Below are positions 36,070 to 46,043 of a DNA stretch of 64,000 nt, piece by piece. The DNA is from Klebsormidium nitens. Its lineage: Eukaryota; Streptophyta; Klebsormidiophyceae; Klebsormidiales; Klebsormidiaceae. Position numbers and translations under genes: made by a program. Location of the stretch: NCBI GenBank assembly GCA_000708835.1, contig DF236959.1, positions 108,883 to 172,882 of the forward strand, in the 5' to 3' direction. The notes below the pieces were generated by a model that ran no database searches, was not told the DNA's origin, and saw only the letters and a list, made by a program, of their open reading frames with translations. Position 1 is the stretch's first letter. Every line of letters starts with the position of its first letter.

Positions 36070-37562
36070 TTAAACTATCTCGAACACAATCTCAAGTGCG
36101 GGACGCTTCCTTTGAAGCGACATCAGAGCTTGTGCAGCGCGGGGCGTGAAGGTTCCCGTGTCCTTCAGCCGGACGCACTCTAGCACCGGAAAGCACTCTA
36201 GAGCCCGAAGAGCCTTAAGGAGCCTGCTGGCATCCAGTACCTTCATTCTCCAGCTTGATTCTGCGTCGAAGGAGACGGTCAGCTTTTGCAGCTCGCGCAG
36301 GCTTTCAGGTCTCGACTCGCACACCTCGCACAGAACTCTATCGGCTATACTCAGCTCTGTCAAACTCCCAAGTCGGTCTGTCAGGCAAGACAAGTTTTTG
36401 ATGTATTGGCTTTCAATGGACAGAGTTTTTAGCTTTGAGCAGCTCTGAAGGGCTTCATGGAGTGGATTTTCGGGGTCCCAAATGAAGAAGTCTCCAGGGT
36501 AGTACATTAGGACCAAGCGCTCTAGCTGCTCCCATGGGGCTAAAACAGTCAACTTGGCTGAGCAGTTTAGTGCCAGGGCGTTCAAATTCGGGGCCGTTAT
36601 CACCACCGTTCCCTTAACTTCCCACCCTAGCTTAGCTTCGCGGAGCTTTGGAGTGCGGATGTCTAGCACAAGTTCACCGTACATGATTTCGACAGCCAGG
36701 ACCTCAAGACTGTCTGAAGCTACAATCAAGTACTCCGGATCTGGTGCCTCCTGTGCGTAAGAGTGACCCGGCCGCTCGACTTCTAGCTGCAGCAAACTGG
36801 GGCACAGCCTCAACAGGCAGGTCAAACCTTGACCTTCTGATTGATCTGAACGTCTTCATGAACGCACAACCTCCTCAGCTCTGAGAACGGTTTGCACGCC
36901 ATTCCCAGGCTTGGTGCCAGCACCGGGAAGCGCAAGGAGCTTGAGGAACAGTACCTGCATCCTAAAGCAAGCGCGCTCAAGCGCGGGCAGTTTGCTGAGA
37001 GCGCCTCGAGCAACCGGTTGGTTGCTAATTCCACGTCAGCCGCCATCTCCTGTCCAAGCACCTCTGATCGATTAAAACGCTCTCTCACCACCGCGAATTG
37101 TTGAAGACAGGGAGCTTCGATGAAGAGCTCCTGGAAGCACTGGGACTCGGCCAGGGTTCTGCAAAGGCTGAACTGCGTTTCAGGGTGCCTGACACCGTTA
37201 TCATCCCAATCATCCTCAGGATCAGTACTCTTGGGCCCAAAAGTAAGAGCAAGGCCCTCAGCGCACCTTGCTTTGGACAGAAAGGTGGCCAGCCCCGATA
37301 ACATTCTGCTGGCAGCCTGAGGGTTGATCCTGCAGTGCAGGTTCTTGACGGTGGACGCGACTTGGTGGAAACGCTTGGAGACAGCTTGCAAGCGGCACAA
37401 CTCCCGGACTTGCGCCCACTCGGCTCTGGAGTTCTTGCAGGTCCGCATTTCATCTAGAGCTCGTAGTCCACCATCCGTGCAGTCCAGACGCACAGCCGCT
37501 CTGTGCAAGACGTCCCGGAGTAAATCTGTTGGGATTCGATCCAGGTGGCATGGGTCCGCCAT
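36070..37562 (-). pseudogene. F-box/LRR-like gene B, one frameshift
   Basis: Closest to intact gene C (42486-43997). The head starts MADPCHLDRIPTDLLRDVLHR at Met 37562, where gene C has MADACHVDRLPDDLLRAVLHR. The first frame continues through the LRR-type region to RRLCVHEDVQIN and stops near 36822. The second frame resumes with LLRLCPSLLQLEV and runs to ALEIVFEIV at 36070. Alignment with gene C shows a single-base indel at about 36833-36846, in the stretch that should encode EGQGL. Everything else is open. Its 5' flank is shared with gene C. Recent pseudogene or sequencing or assembly error. Confidence 0.7.
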
Positions 37563-37762
37563 TTCGCTGCTAGGTGCTTGGTTTTGATAGCAGGCGTTTT
37601 GCGGAATTGTCATAGAACTTACAGTAAGCTTGATGAACATGAAATTCGACTTTCTTCACTGCCCAAATAAATATCAACTGTGCTTGAACAAAGCCATTGC
37701 GCTCCACTAGTAAGCTGTACTGTTCTGCTCTAGCTGCTAGCGCAAGGCTGGTGTTGATTTCG

Positions 37763-37889
37763 TACGTCACAGTTGCGTGCCAGGCGCGCGGCCGCCCGTT
37801 TCTAGCACGCGACCGAAAACCCCGAAACCCCAAAGTTTTCCTCTTCGAGCAGCGCTTCGCGGCTGATCCGTGCGCGTAGGCGGCCAGCC
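37763..37889. promoter_or_regulatory. Copy 1 of duplicated F-box divergent promoter block
   Basis: The block runs from CGTCACAGTTGCGT to GGCGGCCAGCC, with GATCCGTGCGCG near its end. The same order of motifs occurs at 44253-44360 upstream of gene C. Similarity continues rightwards into a start region with GAGCCATG (38014 here, about 44467 there). The block therefore lies between a minus-strand and a plus-strand F-box-like gene in both places. Confidence 0.7.
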
Positions 37890-38013
37890 AGATGACGCGC
37901 CGAGGCCTTGTAAGAGTACTTCAACAGGTCGGTTCGCAAGTCAGCAAGTCCTTGAACAAAATTTCCTTCTGAAGGTCCTGCTCGCAGGCGTCTGGCGAAC
38001 GTGATTTGGCGTC

Positions 38014-38127
38014 ATGGGGAGCCATGTACCAGCTAGAACTCAACGTTCGAGGAATCGGAAGATAGAATTAGCGGCGAAACCCTGTCGTTCCAGCCACTTT
38101 GACTGTCTCCCATGTGCTTTACTGTGA
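38014..38127 (+). pseudogene. Truncated relic of a plus-strand F-box-like gene
   Basis: A 37-codon frame starts MGSHVPARTQ and ends SSHFDCLPCALL at a TGA. It matches the start of gene D on the other promoter copy (MKSHGN..., then RSHLYLLPHAVLQ) in position and in the LP..LL core of the F-box. After the stop, similarity fades. It is the remnant of the plus-strand partner of gene B. Confidence 0.65.
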
Positions 38128-38599
38128 ATGAACTTGAGACGGATCCAAGTTTAGGTAATTTACTGCAAGCCGCCTTGTGGAAGAAATTACCTGAAGCCTT
38201 ACGGGAATGAGATTCACAAGGTTGTCAGATGTAAAATTGCAACCTGGAGCCCTTTGCGGAACGCGGCAGTCACACTGTAGCTTCATGTACGGATGTATGG
38301 ATCCTACCAAAGAGAAGGTGCGGGAATGATGTGGTTTGCAATCTGGGTGGGGTCTCGAGCTTGCCCTGAGTGTCTCAGAGATCTGCTTTCAATCTCCGTT
38401 CTACAGATGCGCTCCACATTTTTAGCACGAGTTGGAATACATGGGCAGCTGATGAGCAGAAGCAATTCTTCGTGTCTTCCTATTGTCCAGCTCTATGAAT
38501 TCTCTAAGTCCATTTCTCTCTCTCTTCTCAAGGGCTGCAATCACGTCACCTTCACCAAGCTTTTCCGCGCTTCTACCATCTTTTCGGCTTTCTTTCATG

Positions 38600-38860
38600 C
38601 TCTGCGCCTACTACTGTGCCTGACAGGCCACGTGAATTGCCCCGTGGCTTCCTCAACTCGGACTGACGCTTCCGAAATCTCCCCGGGTCCTCTCGCCTCT
38701 TGATGTCCTTAAGCTTGCTGATCGTGCTGGAGCCTGACGTCGAAGGTTATTCCCCCGGAAGTATAGTGTGAGGAGCCATACTCGACTTTGATACCAAAGC
38801 CACGAACCCCGCGGTCATGTTGATTTTGCAGTGCGTCAGCGCGCTTGGCCGTTGACTGAA
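38600..38860 (+). pseudogene. Decayed copy of P450 exon 3
   Basis: This stretch aligns along its length with P450 exon 3 (29896-30162). Shared landmarks in order are GGCCACGTG, TCCTCTCGCCT, GACGTCGAAG, CGACTTTGATAC and GTGCGTCAGC. Weaker similarity extends into the flanking introns, roughly 38530-39030. Several indels and stop codons break the frame. No copies of the other P450 exons were found nearby by eye. Confidence 0.8.
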
Positions 38861-39396
38861 GCGAAGGCCGGCTTCGTCTGAAAGAGGTCAGTTTCTCACC
38901 TTTTGAACACGATATCTTCATGCGATCACCTGATCTACCCTCACGTGGAAAATAAAGTTGAGCCTTTCTGAAGGTGCTCAGAAGTGCATGGCTCGGCGCT
39001 CACAAGAATTGTTGACGATTCCGGCAATAGAAATGCTCGCAAGAAAGAAATACAACTAGAATGAGACAAAGGGCTCTGAAATTCTGAAAATGGGCACACG
39101 CTAGGGCTGCCATTTGACGGCCACAGGTGCTTTCGTTAACTGGATCCGACCACCTTCTTAAATCCTGATCTTTCCAGAAAACAAGTTCAAATCGTTATAC
39201 AGACTTTAGGCAACAAAGGTTGCGCCTGAGCGGGCACGATCAAGATGATTTCAAAAGGAAAAGGCCACAATCGTTGTACTTAATCGAACGAACGTTGACC
39301 AATGGTGGCCGCTTCAATGTAACCGAAACAGAAACGGTATCCAACCAGCGAAAAACATAACTTGGTGCAGTCGGCCAAGCCTGCACTAACCCGGTG

Positions 39397-39546
39397 ATGC
39401 AGGCCGTCACCGCACAACACGAGCAACTAGAGCGGAAGGTATTTACCCGGGTGGAAGTCCCGGTCGCTAGCCGGGTGGACGCGTGGGCGCTGGAGCTGCT
39501 GAACATGATCATCGCGCCGCGCCAGCTGGCAACGGAGGGGACATGA
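39397..39546 (+). CDS. Possible small ORF or exon, unknown
   Basis: A 49-codon frame (MQAVTAQHEQ... to QLATEGT, TGA). It is open upstream for about ten more codons, GC-rich compared with its flanks, and has coding-like composition with a hydrophobic-basic helix (WALELLNMII). I recognise no family. It could be a relic exon or chance. Confidence 0.2.
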   Translation: MQAVTAQHEQLERKVFTRVEVPVASRVDAWALELLNMIIAPRQLATEGT

Positions 39547-40511
39547 CCATGGAACTCTACGTGTGAGCAGAGATGGATCTTGGCAGGTTGATTCCTGAGT
39601 TGATTGATGGTTTGATAGGCTATTCGCTTTTGCAAACTGATAATATCGATGGGCAGAGACCTGGATGATTAGTCTGTTTGGGCTGCACCAACTTGCAACC
39701 AGAGGCAGTGGTCCGACCGAAGCTGCACATGTGATCCGAACCTGCCATTCTTTAAGGTCACGCTTTGAGGAATCGGCATCTTTGCCAGATTCTCGCTTGT
39801 GGGGATGTGCCTATGCCTTTCAGCGTTCTTGGATTCCCGGCACTTTGTATTTTCCGGGCTGCGGCAACTGGTGACAGACAAGATGACCCTGGAGCTACAC
39901 AAAGGGCGGCAGAATCGTTCTGAGGATGTTCAAGGTCAAGTCTCAAGCGGCTGCCCCTTACGAATCGTTCGCCGCTTTCGAAAAGTTCGAGATATTCACT
40001 TCCGTTTAAATAACATGTCTTACGAGTCAAGCTGGCAGAGGTAACGACCCGCTTCCTTTAACGTGGGCATGAGCTATAGGAAGCATTTTTCAGCGCAAAA
40101 GCGGGTCGCTTCAGTACAATCGTCGCCAACTTTTCCCAGACCCACCGCCAAAGATTCCCGCTCTGGCGCACCTACTCGTAGTGGCTTCAGATTTCTTCAA
40201 ATCACTTCTTGCAATGCCACATAACGGGGCGCCTCGAGGAACATTACATTGTGCAGGGTACATCATTACGAGCTCAACGGCTGGTCGACCGAGACGGGGG
40301 CCCTCGGACGCTGTTGAACGACACCAAAACGCGCCGGACGCCGAAGCCATCATGGGACGTCCAAAACCGGACAGGCATGTGAGAAAGCTTGGCAGGGGGG
40401 CATGAATTTCTGCGGGCTTTCCCAGGTTAGTACTGCGCTCCTCAACCAGGCAGAAAAGAACCGAACGGATTTTGAGGGCTGCCGCAGAACAGGCAGCCCG
40501 TCAAACGCGCA

Positions 40512-40916
40512 TCAGGGAAGTCTTTTCAAATTGTCAGAGAAATGAAGGCAACGTGACAAATGGCGTTCTAGTATATGTGTATTTTTGTGTTCTTTGTTTT
40601 TGCTGCGTTCTGAAAAGACTTTTTCGGCGGAAGACGTGCTAAGAAACATCAGGTTGGTTTGACACGAATCCTTTGTTCCCACAACCGAACGCACAAAATC
40701 AAGCAGAGAAGAACGTGCTTGCAAGTACTCGCCAAACAAGCGACTTTCCAAGCTGACGCGCCTAACCGCAAAACCCCTCAGAAGCGTGACGTCACCCTCG
40801 TCGTTAAGTAGAGTTCCTCTTGGACGGGCTTCCTTCGGCGGCTCCATCATCATCCGGCCGACGTCATCTTTAGTCACTTCGCCCTGGACGCGCACGCGCC
40901 TCTCCGCTGACGTCAC
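40512..40916 (-). CDS. Possible ORF, unknown, in GC-rich island
   Basis: A 134-codon frame whose first 80 residues (MTSAERRVRVQ... to LLDFVRSVVG) look coding in composition. The remainder (rich in Ser, Lys and His) does not, so a donor might lie near 40670. Just outside, on the opposite strand, a GC-rich stretch up to about 41032 also reads open. No family recognised, no paralogue in the window. May be a divergent promoter island rather than a gene. Confidence 0.2.
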   Translation of the reverse strand: MTSAERRVRVQGEVTKDDVGRMMMEPPKEARPRGTLLNDEGDVTLLRGFAVRRVSLESRLFGEYLQARSSLLDFVRSVVGTKDSCQTNLMFLSTSSAEKVFSERSKNKEHKNTHILERHLSRCLHFSDNLKRLP

Positions 40917-42397
40917 CGAGCACGCGGTCGCCGAGTACCCCCTTTCCCGTGACGATCCTGGCTAACGGAATGGACGGCCTGGCCGCGGATCGCCGGGACG
41001 CGGCCCCGGCTGACAACACGCTGCTGCTAAGGTGACAATCTAGCGCTTTGTTGCTGATTCAGAAGCTGCAGTTTCTAGTGCTTTTGTAGTCTCCGTCGCT
41101 TCTGAGAGGATTGAAAACACTTCACTTATCGTCTTGCTTTACTTTTTTCCGCTCTCCTCTCAAGCCCACTTTCGTTCCGTGCTGCACACAATCTTCCAAA
41201 GTTCCGCTTCCACCGATGACCTTCCGGCCAGGAGGAACTGGTAGGGTCGAAAGCACAGCGCTCATCAATGGCACCAACGCCCGGGCATTTTGAGAATGCG
41301 TGAAGAAGCTTTTTGGGGTGCTTCCAAAGAAAGGGTTCAGAGCGACACCCGAGAACCGATCTGGCGCGTTTCGACGACAACAACTCACATATATTTTAGT
41401 GGGCCGCGCGTACACACCGTCGCACTGAAGAGAACAACGCTTTGTTAATACGATCGAATCTTGCTGCAGATCGCGTGAGATCTTATGATTATATTAGCTG
41501 CCCGTTCTAATTACTGATGTTCTGCCTACTGCAGTCAAGCAGAGCGCTGCCATTTGAAAGTGGTGTTTCGAGCCGTCGAGCCGCTTGTCGTATATCCGGG
41601 CCGGCATGGTAACTGAAGGGAGCCACATCATGAACGCTGAAAGCCTGCGCGTTTATCAGGAAGATATGTTAGCTAAGCTCATGGGGCGTTACAGCATTAC
41701 GACGTTCTGAGAAAATTCCTCGCGAATTGCGAATGCAAATGGGATCGTACAAATTCTGCCTGACAACACGTATCTACCCGTTTATTCGACAATGAATATC
41801 ATAACCTACCTTAGGACGCCCGCATTCATCCACTCATCGAGAATAAGGCGTCTCTTTCATCTCTGTTGAACGGCCGCACCTTAAGCGGAACGGCTTGCTT
41901 GCCACGATATTCATGCAAACTGGAAAGACAGCCGGCCTGCTTGGGTGCACGAAGCAACATGCACAATCACGGCTTCAGAACATTCATGTCGAAGTGAGTG
42001 CAACGCTTGACTCGTTCCGATATACACGGACCTGAAACATGAGTAGGCACTCCCAGCAGATAGCCTCGAGCTCGAGGCAAACGAGGGACCGGTACGAGCC
42101 AAACTTAAAATCTTAATCTCGTTTTGAAGCATTGAATGGAATCGCTTCGGCTATGTGTGTGGAACGATCCACCTTCGTGCGCAAAACAAGTCAAGGGTCT
42201 GCTGCTTGACCAAGTTGAATGTGGCCACCAAGTACTCAGCAAAATGTCAATTGTTGATTAGGTAGTCTTATGTTGAAGAAAAGATACGGTTTGAGCAGAC
42301 ATACTCATGACAAAGTCTGCAAGAATGCGTTCAGAGTTCTCCCAAGTTGATTCCTATCTCAATTAAGTATTCAATTGGTACGTCAATCTCTCTTAGA

Positions 42398-42440
42398 TTT
42401 GTATCCTTGAACCTTTGTATCCTTGAACCTTTGTATCCTT
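42398..42440. repeat. 16-bp tandem repeat, 2.7 copies
   Basis: The unit TTTGTATCCTTGAACC is repeated almost without change, just beyond the 3' end of F-box gene C. Confidence 0.85.
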
Positions 42441-42477
42441 CATACTGCTTGTCTAGTATATTATTGCAGCAGGTCGA

Positions 42478-42518
42478 TTAGAGGGTCAAGTGTAATCTAT
42501 TAGAGGGTCAAGTGTAAT
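42478..42518. repeat. 22-bp tandem duplication across the stop of F-box gene C
   Basis: TTAGAGGGTCAAGTGTAAT occurs at 42478 and again at 42500. Read on the minus strand, the first copy encodes ITLDPL. The second copy is out of phase and supplies the last residues and the TGA stop. Confidence 0.85.
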
Positions 42519-43997
42519 TTGAATTTCAATTCCGGGACGCCTCCTTTGGAGCGATAACAAAGCTAAGACGGCACAGGGCGCAAGGTTACTCGCGTCCTCC
42601 AACCGGAGAAACTCTAAGTTTGGAAAGCGCTCTAGTGCCCGAAGACCCTTAAGAAGCCCCGGGGTCTCATCCAGTGACTTCGGGTCTAACGTTTCATGGT
42701 CAAAGAAGACGGTGAGCCTTTTTAGCTCGCGCATATTCTCCAACTTTGACTCGCCTACTTCGCATAACCATCTATCAGGTACAACCAGCTCTGTCAAAGT
42801 GTTAAGCCCATCCGTCAAGCCAGACAAGTTTTTGAGCCATCCATTTTGAACGCATAGAGACTTCAGTTTCGAGCAGCTCTGAAGAGCTTCATGGAGTGGA
42901 CCGTTGGTGTCCCACCAGACGTAGTCCCCCTTAAACGTCTCCGTGAGCAACACGCTCTCTAGCTGCTCCCACGTTTCTACTATTGTCACCCTGGTTGACC
43001 AATTCAATGCTAGGACGCTCAGATTGGGAGCTGCAATCACCACCTCCCCCTTGAATCTACACCCGACCCTGACGTCACGGAGCTTCGGTGTGCGGATGTC
43101 TAGCGTAAGGTTACTGTGGAAAACTTTCACATCCAAGATCTCCAGGATGTCCGATTCTACGAGAAAGTACTCGCAATCTGGTGCTGCCTCTTCCTCATGA
43201 CTGGAAGAGTGATCACGATAGACCTCTAGCTGCAGCAGGTTGGGGCATAGCTTAAACAGGGAAGAAAGTCCCTGACCTTCCAAGCCGATCTCTGCATTTT
43301 GGTGGATGCACAACCTGCTCAGATTCGGAAAGGGTTTGCATACCAAACCCAGGCTTGGGGCCAGCCAAGGAAAGCGTAAGTCGCAGCTCAAAAAGTCCGT
43401 GCTACCTAAAGCAAGAGCGCTCAATCGCCGGCAGTTTGCTGCAAGCGCCTCGAGCAACCGGTTGGATGCTGCTTCAGCAACAACCGCAGCTCCCTCATCA
43501 AACTGCCCGTGTGGTCTAAAACGGCCGCCGACTACTGCGAATTGCTCAAGGCACGGGGCCTGAAGGAAGAGCTCTTCAAAGCACTGGGACAATGCGAGAT
43601 CAGCAAAGAGGCTGAACTGAGTTTCTGAGTGCCTGTCGCCCTTTTTATTCCTTGAATCTCTCTCGAGTTCTATGGTGAGAGCAAGGCCCTTTGCGCACCT
43701 TGCTTTGGATAGAAACTTGACCAGCCCCAAAATATTTCCTTTGGCACTCAGGGGGCTGATCCTACACTGCAGGTTCTCAAAAGTTGACGCGACGTGATGG
43801 AAACGCTTGCAGATGCGTTGCAGGCTGCATAGCTCACTGACTTGCACCCATTTGGCTTTGGAGTTTGTGTAGGTCCACTTGTAATCTAAAGCCCGTACTC
43901 CAGCATCCGCGCACCTGTCCGGACACACAGCTGCCCTATGCAAGACGGCCCGGAGTAGATCATCTGGGAGTCGGTCCACATGACACGCATCCGCCAT
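42486..43997 (-). CDS. F-box/LRR-like protein C, intact single exon
   Basis: The only undamaged member of the local family, 503 residues without introns. It starts MADACHVDRLPDDLLRAVLHR (F-box-like helix 1), followed by ELCSLQRICKRFHHVAS (helices 2-3). From about residue 90 on come irregular leucine-rich repeats: LLEALAANCRRLSALALG, LFKLCPNLLQLEV, LDIRTPKLRDV, LSVLALNWS, LTELVVPD and FPNLEFLRLED. In F-box proteins the head binds SKP1 of SCF E3 ligases and the LRR selects the substrate; this role is inferred and the target unknown. Paralogues are genes A, B and D. The very C-terminus comes from a 22-bp tandem duplication. The promoter block at 44253-44360 is shared with gene B. Confidence 0.8.
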   Translation of the reverse strand: MADACHVDRLPDDLLRAVLHRAAVCPDRCADAGVRALDYKWTYTNSKAKWVQVSELCSLQRICKRFHHVASTFENLQCRISPLSAKGNILGLVKFLSKARCAKGLALTIELERDSRNKKGDRHSETQFSLFADLALSQCFEELFLQAPCLEQFAVVGGRFRPHGQFDEGAAVVAEAASNRLLEALAANCRRLSALALGSTDFLSCDLRFPWLAPSLGLVCKPFPNLSRLCIHQNAEIGLEGQGLSSLFKLCPNLLQLEVYRDHSSSHEEEAAPDCEYFLVESDILEILDVKVFHSNLTLDIRTPKLRDVRVGCRFKGEVVIAAPNLSVLALNWSTRVTIVETWEQLESVLLTETFKGDYVWWDTNGPLHEALQSCSKLKSLCVQNGWLKNLSGLTDGLNTLTELVVPDRWLCEVGESKLENMRELKRLTVFFDHETLDPKSLDETPGLLKGLRALERFPNLEFLRLEDASNLAPCAVLALLSLQRRRPGIEIQITLDPLIDYT

Positions 43998-44252
43998 TCC
44001 GCCGCCTTTAAGTCCTACTCAGTGTTGCTGGACTCATGCTTGATTTGATGATAGAAGTCATAGAAGACTCGGACGGGGCTCGGACGCTTTCACAGGGAAG
44101 ACAGAGCGGCGAAGTTGTAGTTAACACGCTTCACTGGACAAGCCGATAGGTTTTCTGAAAGCACGAACAAAGACGTCTGTACTAGGACCAGGACTGAGGG
44201 GAAACCCCAGGTGTTCGGCTTTCAATAATTAGCTACGTATCACTAGCTTGAA

Positions 44253-44360
44253 CGTCACAGTTGCGTACCGGGCGGCCGCGCGCGGCCCGGTAAGCAAACC
44301 CCAAAACCCTTCGGCGAACGTACCCTCACTTCCGATGGATCCGTGCGCGCGGGCGGCCAG
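44253..44360. promoter_or_regulatory. Copy 2 of duplicated F-box divergent promoter block
   Basis: Matches 37763-37889: ACGTCACAGTTGCGTACC at the left, GATCCGTGCGCG and GGCGGCCAGCC at the right, with a GC-rich GCGGCCGC core. It lies between gene C (minus, start 43997) and gene D (plus, start about 44515), so it probably serves both. Confidence 0.7.
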
Positions 44361-44514
44361 CCGACGTCCATCAAACGCTCAGGGAAAGCACTCCTTGAAG
44401 CAAGTTTCCAAGGTCTTGACCATCTTCTTTACTGTTAGCGGCGCCCGGCAAAGGTGAGCAAGCGTTATGAAGAGCCATGGTAACAGCGTCAAGGCTCAAG
44501 ATCCAAGCAACAAC

Positions 44515-46043
44515 ATGGCAGAGTCAGCAGAACGCAGCCACTTGTACCTTCTCCCACACGCTGTCCTTCAGGACATCCTCCACAGGGCTTCTTGTGGTCG
44601 GAAACTCACGGATCCAGTGTGTTGGGTCCTTGAGGAGAAGGGCTCGTGCTTACAACCCTGGATGAAATGGGCGAAAGTCACAGACCTGTGCCGCTTACAA
44701 ACAGTTTCCAAGGTCTTCCATCACGTGGCTTCTACAGTCCAGAAGCTACAATGCAAAATCAGTCCGTCACCTTCAAACGGGACCTGCAGCGTCTTTCCGA
44801 ATTCCTCGGGAAAGCTAGGTGCGCAAAGAGCCTGGTGATTGCAATCAGAAGCGAAGATGCGGACTACTCTCAGCTCACGGCAGAGGAATGCCGGAGACTC
44901 CATTTGAGCCTGATTTCGCAGCGTTCGGACCTCTTGGACGACAACTCGAAGACCTTTGAGCAGTTCCTCCTTCAGGCTCCTCGTCTTGAAGAGTTTGCCG
45001 TGGTCTGGGATGTCTCCGAGGTGCCATCTGGGAAGCTGAGTCCGGGAAAGGCGGCAGGCTTAGGAGCAGAGTCGAGCACTCACATGCTGAAAGCCCTTGC
45101 AGCACGTTGCCCGCAGCTGACATTCCTTGTCTTAGGAAACCAGCGCCATGGGTTTGGACCCCCCGGTCAGGCCCTGCAAGTTCCTTTGCTGGTTTCCAGC
45201 CTAGCTTCAGCGATGTGTAAGCCGTTTGTGCAGCTTGAAAGGCTAGTCCTACAAGAGGTCGCGCAGGATGCTTACGCAATCTCAACCCTCGTAAGCATGT
45301 GTCCCGGTTTGCGAGAGCTAGAGATTCAAGGCCATCTAAGCTGCCCTTTCTCTGACGCTGGAGAAGGGCCTGACCGCTTGCTGCTGGAGTCAACGAGCCT
45401 TGAGATCTTGGATCTATGTCTTTATTACACATCAAGTATGTTGCTAGACATCCGCACCCCGAGGCTGTACAAATTGGCACTCAGAACACCGTTTCAGGCG
45501 CCCCTGATTGTGATAGATTCACCAGGTTTGACGGCTCTCGAGATCGAAGGTTCAGCCGAGGTGACCGCCTTAGCTCAGTGGAAGCTGGAACGCCTAAGGG
45601 TCCTTCCTAATCGAAACGATCATTGCGTGTGGGACTGCAACGGTTCGCTCCATCAGGCCGTTCAGGGGTGCCTAGGCTTGACCTGTCTCATTTTCAAATC
45701 GGAGGAGGCTGTGATCGGAGATGTAACTGGTCTCATCAAAGGTCTCGGAGAAGAGCTGGATGAGCTCTGTCTCCCTAGTAAGACGTTCCTGGAAACATGT
45801 CGATTGATAGCAGAGCCAGCAAAGCTGCCAGAGCTGAAGAAGCTGACCATTTCCTTTGATACGGACTGGGAGGCTTCAGTGGACGAGAGCCACTTATTGA
45901 AAGTTGTTCAAAGCGTCACGGTTGAAGGCTTTCCAAGGTTAGAGACTTTGAGGTTTGGTTGCGGCGGATGCTTCAGAGCAAGTTCTGTTAATGCACTGCT
46001 TACGCTCCAATATAGACGCCCTGCGCTAAAAGTTGTGCTGTAA
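44515..46043 (+). pseudogene. F-box/LRR-like gene D, one frameshift
   Basis: Divergent neighbour of gene C and most similar to gene A. It starts MAESAERSHLYLLPHAVLQ (a longer frame opens at 44467), has the F-box-like second part DLCRLQTVSKVFHHVAS, and leaves frame after KISPSP. The main frame then resumes at KRDLQRLSEFLGKARCAKSL (gene A has KRDLQGLAGLLARARCAKGL) and stays open to ALKVVL at 46043. The indel is therefore at about 44772-44780. The LRR part is complete (LVLQEVAQD, LEILDLCLY, LLDIRTPRLYKLAL, FPRLETLRFG). Either a recent pseudogene or a sequencing or assembly error. Confidence 0.7.

Larger units (their letters stand above)
38900..42397. other. Long gene-poor stretch between F-box copies
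   Basis: No gene with recognisable similarity. Two minor open frames are listed separately. If the P450 relic was once a complete duplicate, its exons 4-6 should lie here, but I could not see them. Confidence 0.45.

Noticed and set aside
41611-41710. Short plus-strand frame containing MNAESLRVYQEDM
   Set aside because: Looks protein-like but is only about 34 codons from its first Met, with no splice partner or family match.
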